NCBI GenBank assembly: GCA_905235715.1
Contig: CAJONB010000007.1
Coordinates: 32,835 to 96,834 of the forward strand
Length of the DNA: 64,000 nucleotides
Direction: 5' to 3'
Origin: an uncultured Ruminococcus sp.
GTDB taxonomy: Bacteria; Bacillota; Clostridia; Oscillospirales; Acutalibacteraceae
Both the position numbers and the translations under genes were made by a program. Shown here one piece after another: positions 42,967 through 52,720 of this stretch. Below the pieces are notes generated by a model, which saw only the letters and a list, made by a program, of their open reading frames with translations, was not told the origin of the DNA and did not search any database. Each line of letters begins with the position of its first letter. The stretch's first letter is position 1.

Positions 42967-43695
42967 TTACATTTCCCAGTTGTGCCATACGTTCTGGATG
43001 TCGTCGTTATCCTCGAACATATCCAGCATTTTCTGCATTTGCACCTGAACCTCGGGGTCGTCAATCTTGGTGTAGTTGGACGGAACCTGCTCTACCTCGG
43101 CGGAAGCAAATTCATAGCCCTTTGCCGCGAGGTCGTCGCGAACCGCGCCGAAATCATCCGGCTCGGTGTAGATGGTGAAGATATCTTCGTCAGCCTCAAA
43201 GTCCGCTGCGCCTGCTTCCAAAGCGTCCTCCATCACGGTGTCCTCGTCCTTATCGAGCTCCTCGCGCTCAATCACAAGCACGCCCTTCTTTTCAAACATA
43301 AAGCTGACGCAGCCGGGGGTACCCATGTTGCCGCCGAATTTATCAAAGTAATGTCTGACGTCGCCCGCGGTACGGTTGCGGTTGTCGGTCAGCGCTTCGA
43401 CGATGACCGCCACGCCTGAGGGACCGTAGCCTTCATAGGTGACAGCTTCGTAGTTGGCGCTTTCACCGCCCTGCGCTTTCTTGATAATACGCTCGATATT
43501 GTCGTTCGGGACGTTGTTCGCCTTCGCCTTGGCGATACATTCTCTCAGCTTTGAGTTGACGTTGGGGTCGGCGCTGCCGCCGTCGCGAATCGCGACGATC
43601 AGCTCTCTGCCGATTTTGGTGAACACCTTGGCGCGCGCGGCGTCATTTTTCCCTTTTTTCTGCTTAATGGTACTCCATTTATTATGTCCGGACAC
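42967..43695 (-). CDS. YebC/PmpR family protein
   Basis: This 242-residue protein begins at a GTG (SGHNKWSTIKQKKGKNDAAR). The whole family is recognised by that N-terminal motif and by GPSGVAVIVEALTDN. YebC proteins act as regulators or help ribosomes translate difficult sequences. AAAGGA precedes the start. It is divergent from the YicC gene. Confidence 0.94.
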   Translation of the reverse strand: MSGHNKWSTIKQKKGKNDAARAKVFTKIGRELIVAIRDGGSADPNVNSKLRECIAKAKANNVPNDNIERIIKKAQGGESANYEAVTYEGYGPSGVAVIVEALTDNRNRTAGDVRHYFDKFGGNMGTPGCVSFMFEKKGVLVIEREELDKDEDTVMEDALEAGAADFEADEDIFTIYTEPDDFGAVRDDLAAKGYEFASAEVEQVPSNYTKIDDPEVQVQMQKMLDMFEDNDDIQNVWHNWEM

Positions 43696-43788
43696 TGTTT
43701 ATCATTCCTTTATTGTTTATTAACGATACCAATATACCATATCTTGGGAAATAATGCAATTATTAATTACAGTTTTGTAACAACTCTA

Positions 43789-43817
43789 TTGCCTGTTAAG
43801 GCGCGCGGTGATAAAAT
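43789..43817 (+). promoter_or_regulatory. promoter of the YicC-remA-gmk-rpoZ operon
   Basis: TTGCCT (43789-43794), 17 bp, TAAAAT (43812-43817). The start codon of the YicC gene is about 30 bp downstream. Confidence 0.72.
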
Positions 43818-43846
43818 ACAGAGTAAGGATTGAATAAGGAGTGAGT

Positions 43847-44728
43847 ATGATGGTCATGTCAATGACCGGCTTCGGCAGAGCTGAGATTTCTGTCGGTACC
43901 CGCGACATTATCGTAGAGATTAAAAGCGTCAACCATCGCTACTACGAGTTTTCCTGCCGCACGGGACGCGGCTACAGCTTCCTTGAGGAAAAGCTCAAGA
44001 AGTATGTCGGCGAGAGCGTCAGCCGCGGCAAGGTGGATATGTATGTATCCGTTACCGAGAATGACGATACCTCGGTTGAGGTAGAGCTGAATAAGCCCCT
44101 TGCAAAGGGATATATCGACGCGATGCAGACGCTTGCGGCGGAATATGATATTCAGGATGATATTTCGGTTTCCGTGCTGGCGCGTATCGGCGATATCTTC
44201 CAGATTCACCGTCCGCCTACAGACGAGGACGCGGTGTTCAACGATGTGAAGGTCGCCGTTGACGAGGCGATGTCGCACTTTCTTGAGATGCGCCGTGCCG
44301 AGGGTGAAAAGCTGCGCGAGGATATTCTCTCCCGCGCCGGGCATATTATCGAAATCGTCGGCGAGATTGAGGAGCGCTCTCCCGTAACCGTTCAGGAGTA
44401 CCGCGACAGATTGTATAACAAGCTCAAGGATGTTCTGCAGAGCAATAATATCGACGAGCAGCGGATTCTGACCGAGGCGGCGATTTTTGCCGATAAGGTC
44501 GCCGTGGATGAAGAAACCGTCCGTCTGCGCTCGCATTTTGACCAGATGAAGACGTTTTTGGATTCCGATGAGCCAGTCGGCAGGAAGCTCGATTTCATCG
44601 TACAGGAGATGAACCGTGAGGCGAACACCATCGGCTCTAAGGTGACGGATTCCGAGCTTGCCCACAAGGTTGTGGAAATCAAGGGCGAAATCGAGAAAAT
44701 CCGCGAGCAGGTTCAGAATATCGAATAA
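43847..44728 (+). CDS. YicC family endoribonuclease
   Basis: This 293-residue protein of the YicC/YloC family, recently shown to be RNases in other bacteria, starts at the ATG at 43847 with AAGGAG seven bases upstream. It begins MSMTGFGRAE after the alternative starts and ends with KIREQVQNIE, both family landmarks. In Firmicutes it heads the yicC-remA-gmk-rpoZ-priA order, as here. Confidence 0.93.
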   Translation: MMVMSMTGFGRAEISVGTRDIIVEIKSVNHRYYEFSCRTGRGYSFLEEKLKKYVGESVSRGKVDMYVSVTENDDTSVEVELNKPLAKGYIDAMQTLAAEYDIQDDISVSVLARIGDIFQIHRPPTDEDAVFNDVKVAVDEAMSHFLEMRRAEGEKLREDILSRAGHIIEIVGEIEERSPVTVQEYRDRLYNKLKDVLQSNNIDEQRILTEAAIFADKVAVDEETVRLRSHFDQMKTFLDSDEPVGRKLDFIVQEMNREANTIGSKVTDSELAHKVVEIKGEIEKIREQVQNIE

Positions 44729-44739
44729 CGGAGGATGCT

Positions 44740-44985
44740 ATGCGTTTTGTCAATATCGGCTTCGGCAATGTTGTGAATATCAGCAAGATCGTTTCCGTTG
44801 TCAGCCCCGATTCCGCGCCCATCAAGCGTGTTGTCCAGATGAGCAAGGCGGCGTCTACCCTGATTGACGCGACCTTCGGCAGAAAATGCAAGGCGGTTAT
44901 CATCACCGACAGCGAGTATATCATCCTGTCAGCGCTTACTACCGAAACGATTGCGTCGCGTATGGAGGAGGCTAAGGATGAGTAA
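44740..44985 (+). CDS. remA: RemA family regulator (DUF370)
   Basis: This 81-residue DNA-binding protein starts FVNIGFGNVVN. In Bacillus subtilis RemA activates biofilm matrix genes; the position between yicC and gmk is conserved. It overlaps the gmk start by 8 bases. Confidence 0.93.
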   Translation: MRFVNIGFGNVVNISKIVSVVSPDSAPIKRVVQMSKAASTLIDATFGRKCKAVIITDSEYIILSALTTETIASRMEEAKDE

Positions 44986-45547
44986 AGGCTTATTGGTTGT
45001 ATTTGCGGGTGCGTCCGGCGTCGGCAAGGGCACGATAATGAAACGCCTCCTTGCCGGAAATCCCAACATCCGTCTGTCCGTTTCCGCTACGACCCGTGCG
45101 CCGCGCGAGGGAGAGGTCAACGGCAGAGAGTATTATTTTGTTACGCGCGAAGAATTCGACGATTTGCTGGCGAAAGACGGCTTTCTGGAGCATGCCGAGT
45201 ATGTCGGCAACTGCTACGGTACGCCGAAGGAGCCTGTGTTCCGTATGCTCGACGAGGGGCTGGATGTTTTTCTCGAGATTGAGCTAAAGGGCTTTTTGCA
45301 GGTCAAGAAGGCATATCCCGAGTGCGTGAGCATTTTTATTGTGCCGCCTTCGTTTGAAGAATTGCAGGCCCGCCTGCACGGCAGAGGAACAGAGAGTGAG
45401 GAGGTTATCGCCGAGCGGCTAAAAACCGCCCGCGAGGAGCTGGAGCATCGCCATCTGTTTGATTATGTTGTTGTTAATGATGACGCCGACCGCGCCGCCA
45501 ATGAGGTGCTGTCCATCATTTCCGATAGAAAGAGTATAAAGGAGTAA
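44978..45547 (+). CDS. gmk: guanylate kinase
   Basis: This 189-residue enzyme makes GDP from GMP and ATP. The P-loop ASGVGKGT and the GMP-binding SATTRAPREGEVNGREY block are complete. The ATG at 44978 lies in the end of remA, behind GGAGG. Five bases separate it from rpoZ. Confidence 0.96.
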   Translation: MSKGLLVVFAGASGVGKGTIMKRLLAGNPNIRLSVSATTRAPREGEVNGREYYFVTREEFDDLLAKDGFLEHAEYVGNCYGTPKEPVFRMLDEGLDVFLEIELKGFLQVKKAYPECVSIFIVPPSFEELQARLHGRGTESEEVIAERLKTAREELEHRHLFDYVVVNDDADRAANEVLSIISDRKSIKE

Positions 45548-45552
45548 GAGTT

Positions 45553-45747
45553 ATGAAAAGAGTATCTTTAGATGATATGCTGACCGGCAAGGAGAGCCGT
45601 TATGCGCTCGTTATCGGCGTTGCAAAGCGTGCCCGCGAGATTGCCGATGATTTTAAGGAGGAGGGCGTAATCACGGAGGAAAAGCCCGTCCTCTTAGCCA
45701 TTGAGGATTTCAAAAATCACAAGTACAATATTCTGGAAGAAGACTGA
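45553..45747 (+). CDS. rpoZ: RNA polymerase subunit omega
   Basis: This 64-residue subunit helps RNA polymerase assemble. It has the omega pattern SRYALVIGVAKRAREI followed by KPVLLAIEDF. Its position after gmk and before priA is the usual one in Firmicutes. Confidence 0.93.
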   Translation: MKRVSLDDMLTGKESRYALVIGVAKRAREIADDFKEEGVITEEKPVLLAIEDFKNHKYNILEED

Positions 45748-45754
45748 TACGACC

Positions 45755-48196
45755 GTGAGTGCCGCTATCGCCCGCGTTGCTGTGGAAAACGCCGTCTATC
45801 ATTTTGATAAAGAGTTCAGCTACCTCATCCCGTCCGGTATCGAGAGAGATTTGACGGGGTGCAGAGTTGTTGTACCGTTCGGCAGGGGCAACGCGCGCCG
45901 TCAGGGAATCGTCACGGGTATCGGCGAAACCGGGGATACTGAAAAGCTCAAGGAAATCGCAGAGGTTCTCGACGACGAGCCTGTCCTGTCGCATGAGCAG
46001 CTCGGAATGTGCGCCTTTATGAAGGAGCATTATTTCTGCGCTTACTACGACGCGGTAAAGGCAATGCTTCCCGCGGGGATCAACTACCGCCTTTCGGTCG
46101 ATTATTCCGTCAGCAGTTCACTCGGCGACCGCTTCTATGACTTGCCTGATGAATGGCGCAGGATCGTCACCATTATTCGTTCAAAGAATAATAAAGTGGA
46201 GAAAAACGCCTTACTGGCGGAGCTGGGCTATTCCGATACCGCTGTATTAGATGAAATGGAAGCGGACGGCGTACTGGTCAAAGCTGATTCCGCTTTGCGG
46301 CGTGTCGGCGATAAGACGGTTAAAATGCTGCGTCTGACTGACGACTATGCGGATATCGTTGATTCCGTGAAGCTCAGTCAAAAGCAGCAGAGCATTGTCG
46401 AGCTGCTGCAATCCGTCGGTTCGGCTTCCGCGAAAGAAATCTGCTATTACACGGGCGTCACCTCGTCCGTACCCGATACGCTGGTCAAAAAGGGAATCGC
46501 CGAATATTTTGACGACGAGGTGTTTCGCGTGCCGAAAACCACTGATGTTGTCAGGAAGAATGTTACGCTGACCGGTGAACAGCAGAAAGCTTATGACGAG
46601 CTGTTATCGCTGTATCGCGGTGAAAATGCGGAAATATCCCTGCTGTACGGCGTGACCGGCTCCGGCAAGACCTCGGTGTTCTTCAAGCTGATGGAGCAGG
46701 CGGTCGAGGACGGCAAGGATGTTATCGTTATGGTGCCCGAAATCGCACTGACCCCGCAGCTGCTTGCAATGTTCAAGGCACATTTCGGCGATAAGGTCGC
46801 GGTATTTCACAGCGCCTTATCCCTCGGCGAGAGGTTGGATGAATATAAACGTATCCAGCGTGGAATCGCTAAGATAGCGGTCGGAACGCGTTCGGCTGTT
46901 TTCGCGCCGTGCCGTAATCTCGGACTGATTATCATGGACGAAGAGCAGGAGCATACCTATAAGAGCGAAGCAAAGCCCCGCTTTAACGCGAAGGATTTAG
47001 CCCGTTATCGCTGCTCCTATCACAAGGCGCTGCTGCTGTTGTCCTCCGCGACCCCGAGCGTTGAAAGCTTCTATTATGCAACGACCGGCGCTTATCATCT
47101 GCATACGCTGACAAAGCGCTACGGAGAAGCGACCCTGCCCGAGGTGATTATCGAGGACATGAACGAGGAGGTCGCCGTCGGCAATACCGGTAGCTATTCG
47201 AGCAGACTTTTGCAAAGTATCGAAGATAATCTCGATAACGGCAAGCAAAGTATTCTTCTGCTCAACCGCAGGGGCTACAATTCCTTTGTCACCTGCAACA
47301 GCTGCAAGGAGCCGCTGACCTGTCCGAACTGCTCTATCTCGCTGACCTATCACAGCGCTAACAACCGGCTGATGTGCCACTACTGCGGCTATTCCGTAAA
47401 GTATACGGGCGAATGTCCGACCTGTCACAGCCACAGCCTCAGACTATCGGGTACGGGTACGCAGCGGGCGGAGGTGGAGCTTGCGGAGATATTTCCGCAG
47501 GCGCGGATTCTCCGCATGGATACCGACAGCACCATGACGCGCTCGTCGCATGAGAAGAAGCTCGACGCATTCGCGCGCGGTGATTATGATATTCTTGTCG
47601 GTACGCAGATGGTCGCCAAGGGACTGGACTTTCCGAACGTCACCTTAGTAGGCGTTCTGAACGCCGACAGGATGCTGTATATCGACGACTACCGCAGCTA
47701 TGAAAACACCTTTTCATTATTAACGCAGGTGGTCGGACGGTCGGGCAGAGGCAAGGATAAGGGCAGGGCAATTATTCAGACCTTCACCCCCGAAAATCCG
47801 ATTATTTCCCTCGCCGCCCGTCAGGATTACGACGCGTTTTACAAATCGGAAATCGCGCTGCGAAAAGCGATGCTGTACCCGCCGTTCGCGACGATTTGTC
47901 TGGTCGGCTTTGTAAGCGACAACGCCCGCAAATCCACCGAAGCCGCAAGAGCCTTCTTTACGCAATTGACCGCTTTACTGAAAACCGGTTATCCCGATAT
48001 GCCGCTGAGGATCCTCGGCCCCGTACCGGCGTCGGTTTTTAAGGTAAGCAATAAATACAGATATAAATTGATTTTAAAATGCCGCAATGACCGCCGCTTC
48101 CGCAAAATGCTCGGCGAGATGCTGGTGGCGTTCTCTAAGGAGCGCGCGTTCAGCGACGTTACGGTATATGCGGACGTCGATCCGCATGAAATATAG
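45755..48196 (+). CDS. priA: primosomal protein N' (PriA helicase)
   Basis: This 813-residue helicase restarts stalled replication forks. It starts at the GTG at 45755, the only plausible start after rpoZ; the site upstream is weak. The N-terminal DNA-binding domain is followed by Walker A GVTGSGKTS and the box MDEEQEHTYKSE (DEEQ where DEEH is commoner). An eight-cysteine zinc region (CNSCKEPLTCPNC...CHYCGY...CPTC) lies between the helicase lobes. It overlaps none of its neighbours and is followed by def after 10 bases. Confidence 0.96.
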   Translation: MSAAIARVAVENAVYHFDKEFSYLIPSGIERDLTGCRVVVPFGRGNARRQGIVTGIGETGDTEKLKEIAEVLDDEPVLSHEQLGMCAFMKEHYFCAYYDAVKAMLPAGINYRLSVDYSVSSSLGDRFYDLPDEWRRIVTIIRSKNNKVEKNALLAELGYSDTAVLDEMEADGVLVKADSALRRVGDKTVKMLRLTDDYADIVDSVKLSQKQQSIVELLQSVGSASAKEICYYTGVTSSVPDTLVKKGIAEYFDDEVFRVPKTTDVVRKNVTLTGEQQKAYDELLSLYRGENAEISLLYGVTGSGKTSVFFKLMEQAVEDGKDVIVMVPEIALTPQLLAMFKAHFGDKVAVFHSALSLGERLDEYKRIQRGIAKIAVGTRSAVFAPCRNLGLIIMDEEQEHTYKSEAKPRFNAKDLARYRCSYHKALLLLSSATPSVESFYYATTGAYHLHTLTKRYGEATLPEVIIEDMNEEVAVGNTGSYSSRLLQSIEDNLDNGKQSILLLNRRGYNSFVTCNSCKEPLTCPNCSISLTYHSANNRLMCHYCGYSVKYTGECPTCHSHSLRLSGTGTQRAEVELAEIFPQARILRMDTDSTMTRSSHEKKLDAFARGDYDILVGTQMVAKGLDFPNVTLVGVLNADRMLYIDDYRSYENTFSLLTQVVGRSGRGKDKGRAIIQTFTPENPIISLAARQDYDAFYKSEIALRKAMLYPPFATICLVGFVSDNARKSTEAARAFFTQLTALLKTGYPDMPLRILGPVPASVFKVSNKYRYKLILKCRNDRRFRKMLGEMLVAFSKERAFSDVTVYADVDPHEI

Positions 48197-48206
48197 GAGT
48201 GATAAC

Positions 48207-48710
48207 ATGGCGTTACGAAATATCGTCAAGGAGGGCGACCCGATTCTCACGAAGAAATGCCGCCCCTACGAAAAATATGATAAAAAGCTCTGGGATTTGC
48301 TCGACGATTTGACCGATACCCTTATCGAATCCGGCGGCGTAGGGCTTGCCGCACCGCAGGTCGGTGTCATGCGCCGCGCGTGCGTGATTGACGTCGGCGA
48401 CGGTCCTGTTGAGTTTGTTAACCCCGAGATCATCGAGGCCGAGGGTGAGCAGGAGGTACAGGAGGGCTGCCTGAGCTGTCCCGACCAGTTCGGCATTATC
48501 CGCAGACCGCAGCACGTCAAGGCGCGGTTTTTTGACCGTGACGGCAACGAATGTACGATTGAGGGTGACGATTTGTTCGCACAGGCGATGTGCCACGAAT
48601 TCGACCATCTCGACGGTATTATCTTCAAGACGAAGGTGATTCGGATGCTGACCGAGGAGGAGCTCAGAGAAATGAGAGAAGAGCAGAGCGGGCCGGGAGA
48701 AGAAGAATGA
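48207..48710 (+). CDS. def: peptide deformylase
   Basis: This 167-residue metalloenzyme removes the formyl group from new proteins. All three motifs are present: GVGLAAPQVG, EGCLSCP and QAMCHEFDHLDG, with Cys and the two His as metal ligands. The ATG follows TAGGAG. The stop overlaps the fmt start (ATGA). Confidence 0.97.
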   Translation: MALRNIVKEGDPILTKKCRPYEKYDKKLWDLLDDLTDTLIESGGVGLAAPQVGVMRRACVIDVGDGPVEFVNPEIIEAEGEQEVQEGCLSCPDQFGIIRRPQHVKARFFDRDGNECTIEGDDLFAQAMCHEFDHLDGIIFKTKVIRMLTEEELREMREEQSGPGEEE

Positions 48711-49627
48711 AGCTGATTTTTATGGGTACGCCGGATTTTGCCGTGCCGTGCCTTGAAAGCTTGATTGACGCGGGACATGAGGTGCTTGCCGTCTTTACCC
48801 AGCCCGACAAGCCTGTCGGCAGAAAGCAGATTCTCACCCCGCCCGACGTCAAGGTCTGTGCGTTAAAGCACGGTTTGACGGTATATCAGCCGAAGTCCCT
48901 GCGTGACGTTGAAGCGATGGATATTATCCGCAGCCTGAGTCCCGACGCGATCATCGTCGCGGCTTACGGAAAGATTCTGCCGAAGGAAATGTTGGATTTT
49001 CCGAAATACGGCTGTATCAATGTGCACGGCTCATTGCTGCCGAAATATCGCGGCGCCGCGCCGATTCAGTGGTCTGTCATCAACGGAGACGCCGAGACCG
49101 GCGTGACGATTATGCAGATGAACGAGGGCGTTGATACGGGCGATATTCTGATGAAAATTTCGATTCCGATTGGGATTGACGACACTGCGGAATCTATGTT
49201 TGAAAAGCTCTCTGCGCTCGGCGGAGAAGCCCTTGTCGAAGCGCTTGAAAAGCTCGAAAGGGGAGAGCTGACGCCTGAGAAGCAGGAGGAAAGCGTCGCC
49301 ACCTACGCGCCGATGCTGAGCAAGGATATCGCATTGATTGATTGGCATAATAGCGGTTCAGCCGTGCATAATCTCGTCAGAGGTCTGTATAGCTGGCCGG
49401 TTGCATATACTGTTTTAAACGGCAAAAAACTGAAAATCATCCGCACCTCTCCTTGTGATAAAAAGGGCGAGGCGGGGACAATCCTTTCCCTCGACCCGCT
49501 GACCGTTGCGTGCGGCGACGGCTCCGTTGTGATTCACGAATTACAGCTTGAGGGCAAAAAACGGATGGATTCAAAAGCCTTTCTCGTCGGCCATCAGTTG
49601 AAAACCGGCGAAAAATTAGGAGGATAA
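48707..49627 (+). CDS. fmt: methionyl-tRNA formyltransferase
   Basis: This 306-residue enzyme formylates initiator Met-tRNA. The N-terminus MKLIFMGTPDFAVP and the active-site region LLPKYRGAAPIQW are diagnostic. The gene overlaps def by four bases. A C-terminal OB-fold domain follows. Confidence 0.96.
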   Translation: MKLIFMGTPDFAVPCLESLIDAGHEVLAVFTQPDKPVGRKQILTPPDVKVCALKHGLTVYQPKSLRDVEAMDIIRSLSPDAIIVAAYGKILPKEMLDFPKYGCINVHGSLLPKYRGAAPIQWSVINGDAETGVTIMQMNEGVDTGDILMKISIPIGIDDTAESMFEKLSALGGEALVEALEKLERGELTPEKQEESVATYAPMLSKDIALIDWHNSGSAVHNLVRGLYSWPVAYTVLNGKKLKIIRTSPCDKKGEAGTILSLDPLTVACGDGSVVIHELQLEGKKRMDSKAFLVGHQLKTGEKLGG

Positions 49628-49631
49628 AACT

Positions 49632-50330
49632 ATGGGCTATATGTATTATGACTGGACATGGTTTGTCTTTATGGTACCGTGTCTGCTGCTTTCCATGTAT
49701 TGCAGCGTAAAGGTGCAAACTACCTTCAACAAGTATTCCGGAATATCGAATTCCCGCATGATGACGGGCGCTCAGGCGGCGGCGGAGCTGCTGCGCGCCA
49801 ACGGCGTTACGGGCGTGACCATCGAGCACGTCAGCGGAAACCTGACCGACCACTTTGATCCGCGCTCCAACACGATTCGTCTGTCAGATGCTGTATATGC
49901 GTCTACCTCTGTCGCAGCGGTCGGCGTAGCGTGTCACGAGGCGGGACATGCCTGCCAGCACGCTGAGGGCTATTTCCCGAACAAGCTCCGCTCGGCAATC
50001 GTGCCTGTCGCCAACATCGGCTCCAAGCTGAGCTGGTTCCTCATTATTATCGGCTTATTGCTGCCGACGCAGTTTAACTTTGTTGTCACCATCGGTATTA
50101 TCTTTTACTCGGCGTCGGTGCTGTTCACACTTGTGACGCTCCCTGTCGAATTCAACGCTTCCTCTCGCGCACTGAAAACGATCAAGGCGAACCGCTTTCT
50201 CAGCGAGCAGGAATATCCCGGAGCGAAAAGCACCCTCCAAGCCGCGGCTATGACCTATGTCGCCGCCGCAACAGCTGCAATAATGCAGCTGCTCAGACTG
50301 ATTCTGATTTCCTCAAACCGCAACCGATAA
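49632..50330 (+). CDS. zinc metallopeptidase, YugP-like
   Basis: This 232-residue membrane protein of the Zn_peptidase_2 family has the zinc motif CHEAGHACQH. Hydrophobic segments lie at the N-terminus, in the centre (LSWFLIIIGLLLP) and near the C-terminus. Substrate unknown. It starts four bases after fmt in the run leading to rsmB. Confidence 0.92.
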   Translation: MGYMYYDWTWFVFMVPCLLLSMYCSVKVQTTFNKYSGISNSRMMTGAQAAAELLRANGVTGVTIEHVSGNLTDHFDPRSNTIRLSDAVYASTSVAAVGVACHEAGHACQHAEGYFPNKLRSAIVPVANIGSKLSWFLIIIGLLLPTQFNFVVTIGIIFYSASVLFTLVTLPVEFNASSRALKTIKANRFLSEQEYPGAKSTLQAAAMTYVAAATAAIMQLLRLILISSNRNR

Positions 50331-50351
50331 CTTTCATTCAGGAGTAACGCA

Positions 50352-51695
50352 ATGGCTAACGTACGCAAAATCGCATTTGACGTGATATCGCGCGTTCTGT
50401 ACGAGGACGCGTACTCGGCGATTGCAATCAACAGCGCGGTAAAGGAAAATCAGCTCAATTCTCTGGACGCTTCCTTTCTGTCAGCGCTGGTCTACGGCGT
50501 GCTGGAGCGCAAGCTGACGCTGGAGTATATCATCCGTCAGTATTCCTCCGTCCGTATCAAAAAGATTGAAAACAAGACGCTGATTGTCCTTTATCTGGGC
50601 GTTTATCAGCTTGCTTTTATGGACAAGGTACCCGACAGCGCGGCGGTCAATGAGAGCGTCAAGCTGTGCAAAAATCTGCGCCTGTATAAGAGCGCGGGCT
50701 TTGTCAACGCGGTTCTGCGCAATTTTGTGCGTGCGGATAAGGCGTACCACTTACCTGACGAAAGCGACAAAACCAAGTATCTGTCAATCAAGTATTCCTG
50801 CCCCGAGCCTTTGGTGGACGATTGGCGCGGGCAGTACGGCGACAGTGTGACCGAAAAGATTCTCAGCGGATTTCTCGGCAGACCTCCCGTCACCGTGCGT
50901 GTGAATACCTTAAAAACCACGAAAGCGGAATTGATGAAGGCGTTGGCGCAGCGGGGGATAGAGACGGAGGAAAATTCTTTTTTAGAAAATTCGCTTCACC
51001 TCAGTCATACAGGCTCGCTGGACGCGATTCCCGAATTCCGCGAAGGACATTTTTTTGTCGAGGACGGCGCCTCTCAGCTATGCGCGGAGCTTTTCGGCGC
51101 GCGGGAGGGCGACACAATATGCGACGTGTGTGCCGCTCCGGGAGGAAAATCTTTTTATTCTGCAATCCGCATGAATAATAACGGAAAGATTTATTGCTAC
51201 GATATTCACCCGCATAAGCTGAAATTAATCGAGGACGGAGCAACCCGGCTCGGCATTGATATTATCAGCGCCGCTCAGCGTGACGCGGCGGATGAACAGT
51301 CTGAACTGCCTAAATGTGACCGCATTTTGTGCGATGTACCCTGTTCAGGGCTTGGAATTCTGCGCCGAAAGCCCGAAATTCGTTACAAAACAGACACAAA
51401 TATTGACATATTGCCAAAGTTGCAATACAGTATATTGTGTGTAAGCGCGTCGGCACTCCCAACAGATGGGATTCTTGTGTATTCCACCTGCACCCTGCGG
51501 GCGTGTGAAAACACAGAAATTATCGAACGCTTTTTACGGGAGCATCCCGACTTCCGCCCCGAGCCGCTGATTTTGCCGCAAGGCTTTGAGCGGCAAGTCA
51601 AAGAGGATGACCACTGCCTGACCGTTTTGCCGGGCGTTTACAATACCGACGGCTTTTTTATTGCCAAGCTCAGGAGGATTTCGCATGAAGCTTGA
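50352..51695 (+). CDS. rsmB: 16S rRNA (cytosine-967-C5)-methyltransferase RsmB
   Basis: This 447-residue protein has a NusB-like N-terminal domain and a C-terminal SAM-dependent domain. CAAPGGKS binds SAM, and the catalytic cysteines sit in DVPCSGLGILRRKPE and in the YSTCTL segment. Length is normal. Its end overlaps the rlmN start by 11 bases. Confidence 0.95.
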   Translation: MANVRKIAFDVISRVLYEDAYSAIAINSAVKENQLNSLDASFLSALVYGVLERKLTLEYIIRQYSSVRIKKIENKTLIVLYLGVYQLAFMDKVPDSAAVNESVKLCKNLRLYKSAGFVNAVLRNFVRADKAYHLPDESDKTKYLSIKYSCPEPLVDDWRGQYGDSVTEKILSGFLGRPPVTVRVNTLKTTKAELMKALAQRGIETEENSFLENSLHLSHTGSLDAIPEFREGHFFVEDGASQLCAELFGAREGDTICDVCAAPGGKSFYSAIRMNNNGKIYCYDIHPHKLKLIEDGATRLGIDIISAAQRDAADEQSELPKCDRILCDVPCSGLGILRRKPEIRYKTDTNIDILPKLQYSILCVSASALPTDGILVYSTCTLRACENTEIIERFLREHPDFRPEPLILPQGFERQVKEDDHCLTVLPGVYNTDGFFIAKLRRISHEA

Positions 51696-52719
51696 TATCA
51701 AGTCCATGAACCTCGACGAGCTGACCGCTTATCTCACTGAAAACGGTTTTGAAAAATTCCGCGCGAAGCAGGTGCTTTCCTGGATAAAACAGGACGCGTC
51801 CGGTTTTGACGAGATGACGAATATCCCCGCAAGGCTGCGCGATTTTCTCAGCGAGAACACCTATTTTGCAAAAGCGGAGATCGTCCGCACCCAACGCTCG
51901 AAGCTCGACGGTACCGTCAAATTTCTTTTTCAGTTATATGACGGCGAGTATGTCGAGGGCGTTTTGATGCGTTATCATCACGGACTGAGCGTCTGTATTT
52001 CCACGCAGGTCGGCTGCAAAATGGGCTGTACCTTCTGCGCGACAGGCAAAAGCGGGTTTTCCCGCTCACTGACCGCGTCCGAGATGATTGCCCAGATTCG
52101 TTCCGCCGAGCTGGATGCGGGGGAGAGAATCTCCAATGTTGTCCTGATGGGTATGGGAGAGCCGTTTGATAACTACGATAATGTTATCCGCTTTTTGCGG
52201 CTGGTATCCTCTGAGGATTCGCTGCATATCGGTATGCGTCACATTACGGTTTCCACCTGCGGGATTGTTCCGCGCATGATGGATTTCGCCGATTTACAAT
52301 TGCAGTGCGGCTTATCCGTATCGCTTCACGCACCGGATGACGCTTCGCGTTCGCGAACGATGCCTGTGAACCGCCGTTATCCCATCAGTGAGGTTATCGA
52401 CGCCTCAAAATATTATATAAAGAAAACCAACCGTCGGATATCCTTTGAGTACGCGCTGATCAGCGGCGAGAATGATTCCGACGAATACGCGCAGAGCTTG
52501 GCGGCTCTACTGTCCGGCATGCTGTGCCATGTGAACCTGATTCCCGTCAACAATGTTACGGGAGCGGGATACCGTAAAAGTACAATCAAAAGGCAGAACG
52601 CCTTTGTAAATATTCTGTCTGCGGCGGGTGTCAACGCGACCGTGCGAAGAACGCTCGGCTCTGATATTGACGCGTCATGCGGACAGCTCAAAAGAAATTT
52701 TACGAAAGGGGATGTGTGA
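51685..52719 (+). CDS. rlmN: 23S rRNA A2503 / tRNA A37 methyltransferase RlmN
   Basis: This 344-residue radical SAM methyltransferase has the cluster motif CKMGCTFCATG and family segments LMGMGEPFDNYDN and SLHAPDD. A C-terminal RRTLGSDIDASCGQL holds the second catalytic Cys. The ATG at 51685 lies behind AGGAGG inside the end of rsmB. Confidence 0.96.
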   Translation: MKLDIKSMNLDELTAYLTENGFEKFRAKQVLSWIKQDASGFDEMTNIPARLRDFLSENTYFAKAEIVRTQRSKLDGTVKFLFQLYDGEYVEGVLMRYHHGLSVCISTQVGCKMGCTFCATGKSGFSRSLTASEMIAQIRSAELDAGERISNVVLMGMGEPFDNYDNVIRFLRLVSSEDSLHIGMRHITVSTCGIVPRMMDFADLQLQCGLSVSLHAPDDASRSRTMPVNRRYPISEVIDASKYYIKKTNRRISFEYALISGENDSDEYAQSLAALLSGMLCHVNLIPVNNVTGAGYRKSTIKRQNAFVNILSAAGVNATVRRTLGSDIDASCGQLKRNFTKGDV

Positions 52720-52720
52720 T

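Noticed and set aside
43859-44665. 268-codon open frame opposite the YicC gene
   Set aside because: Shadow frame without recognised motif; YicC on the + strand is clear.
52712-52720. Upstream ATG for the PP2C phosphatase
   Set aside because: It lies inside the end of rlmN and directly at the ribosome site; the ATG at 52721 has better spacing.
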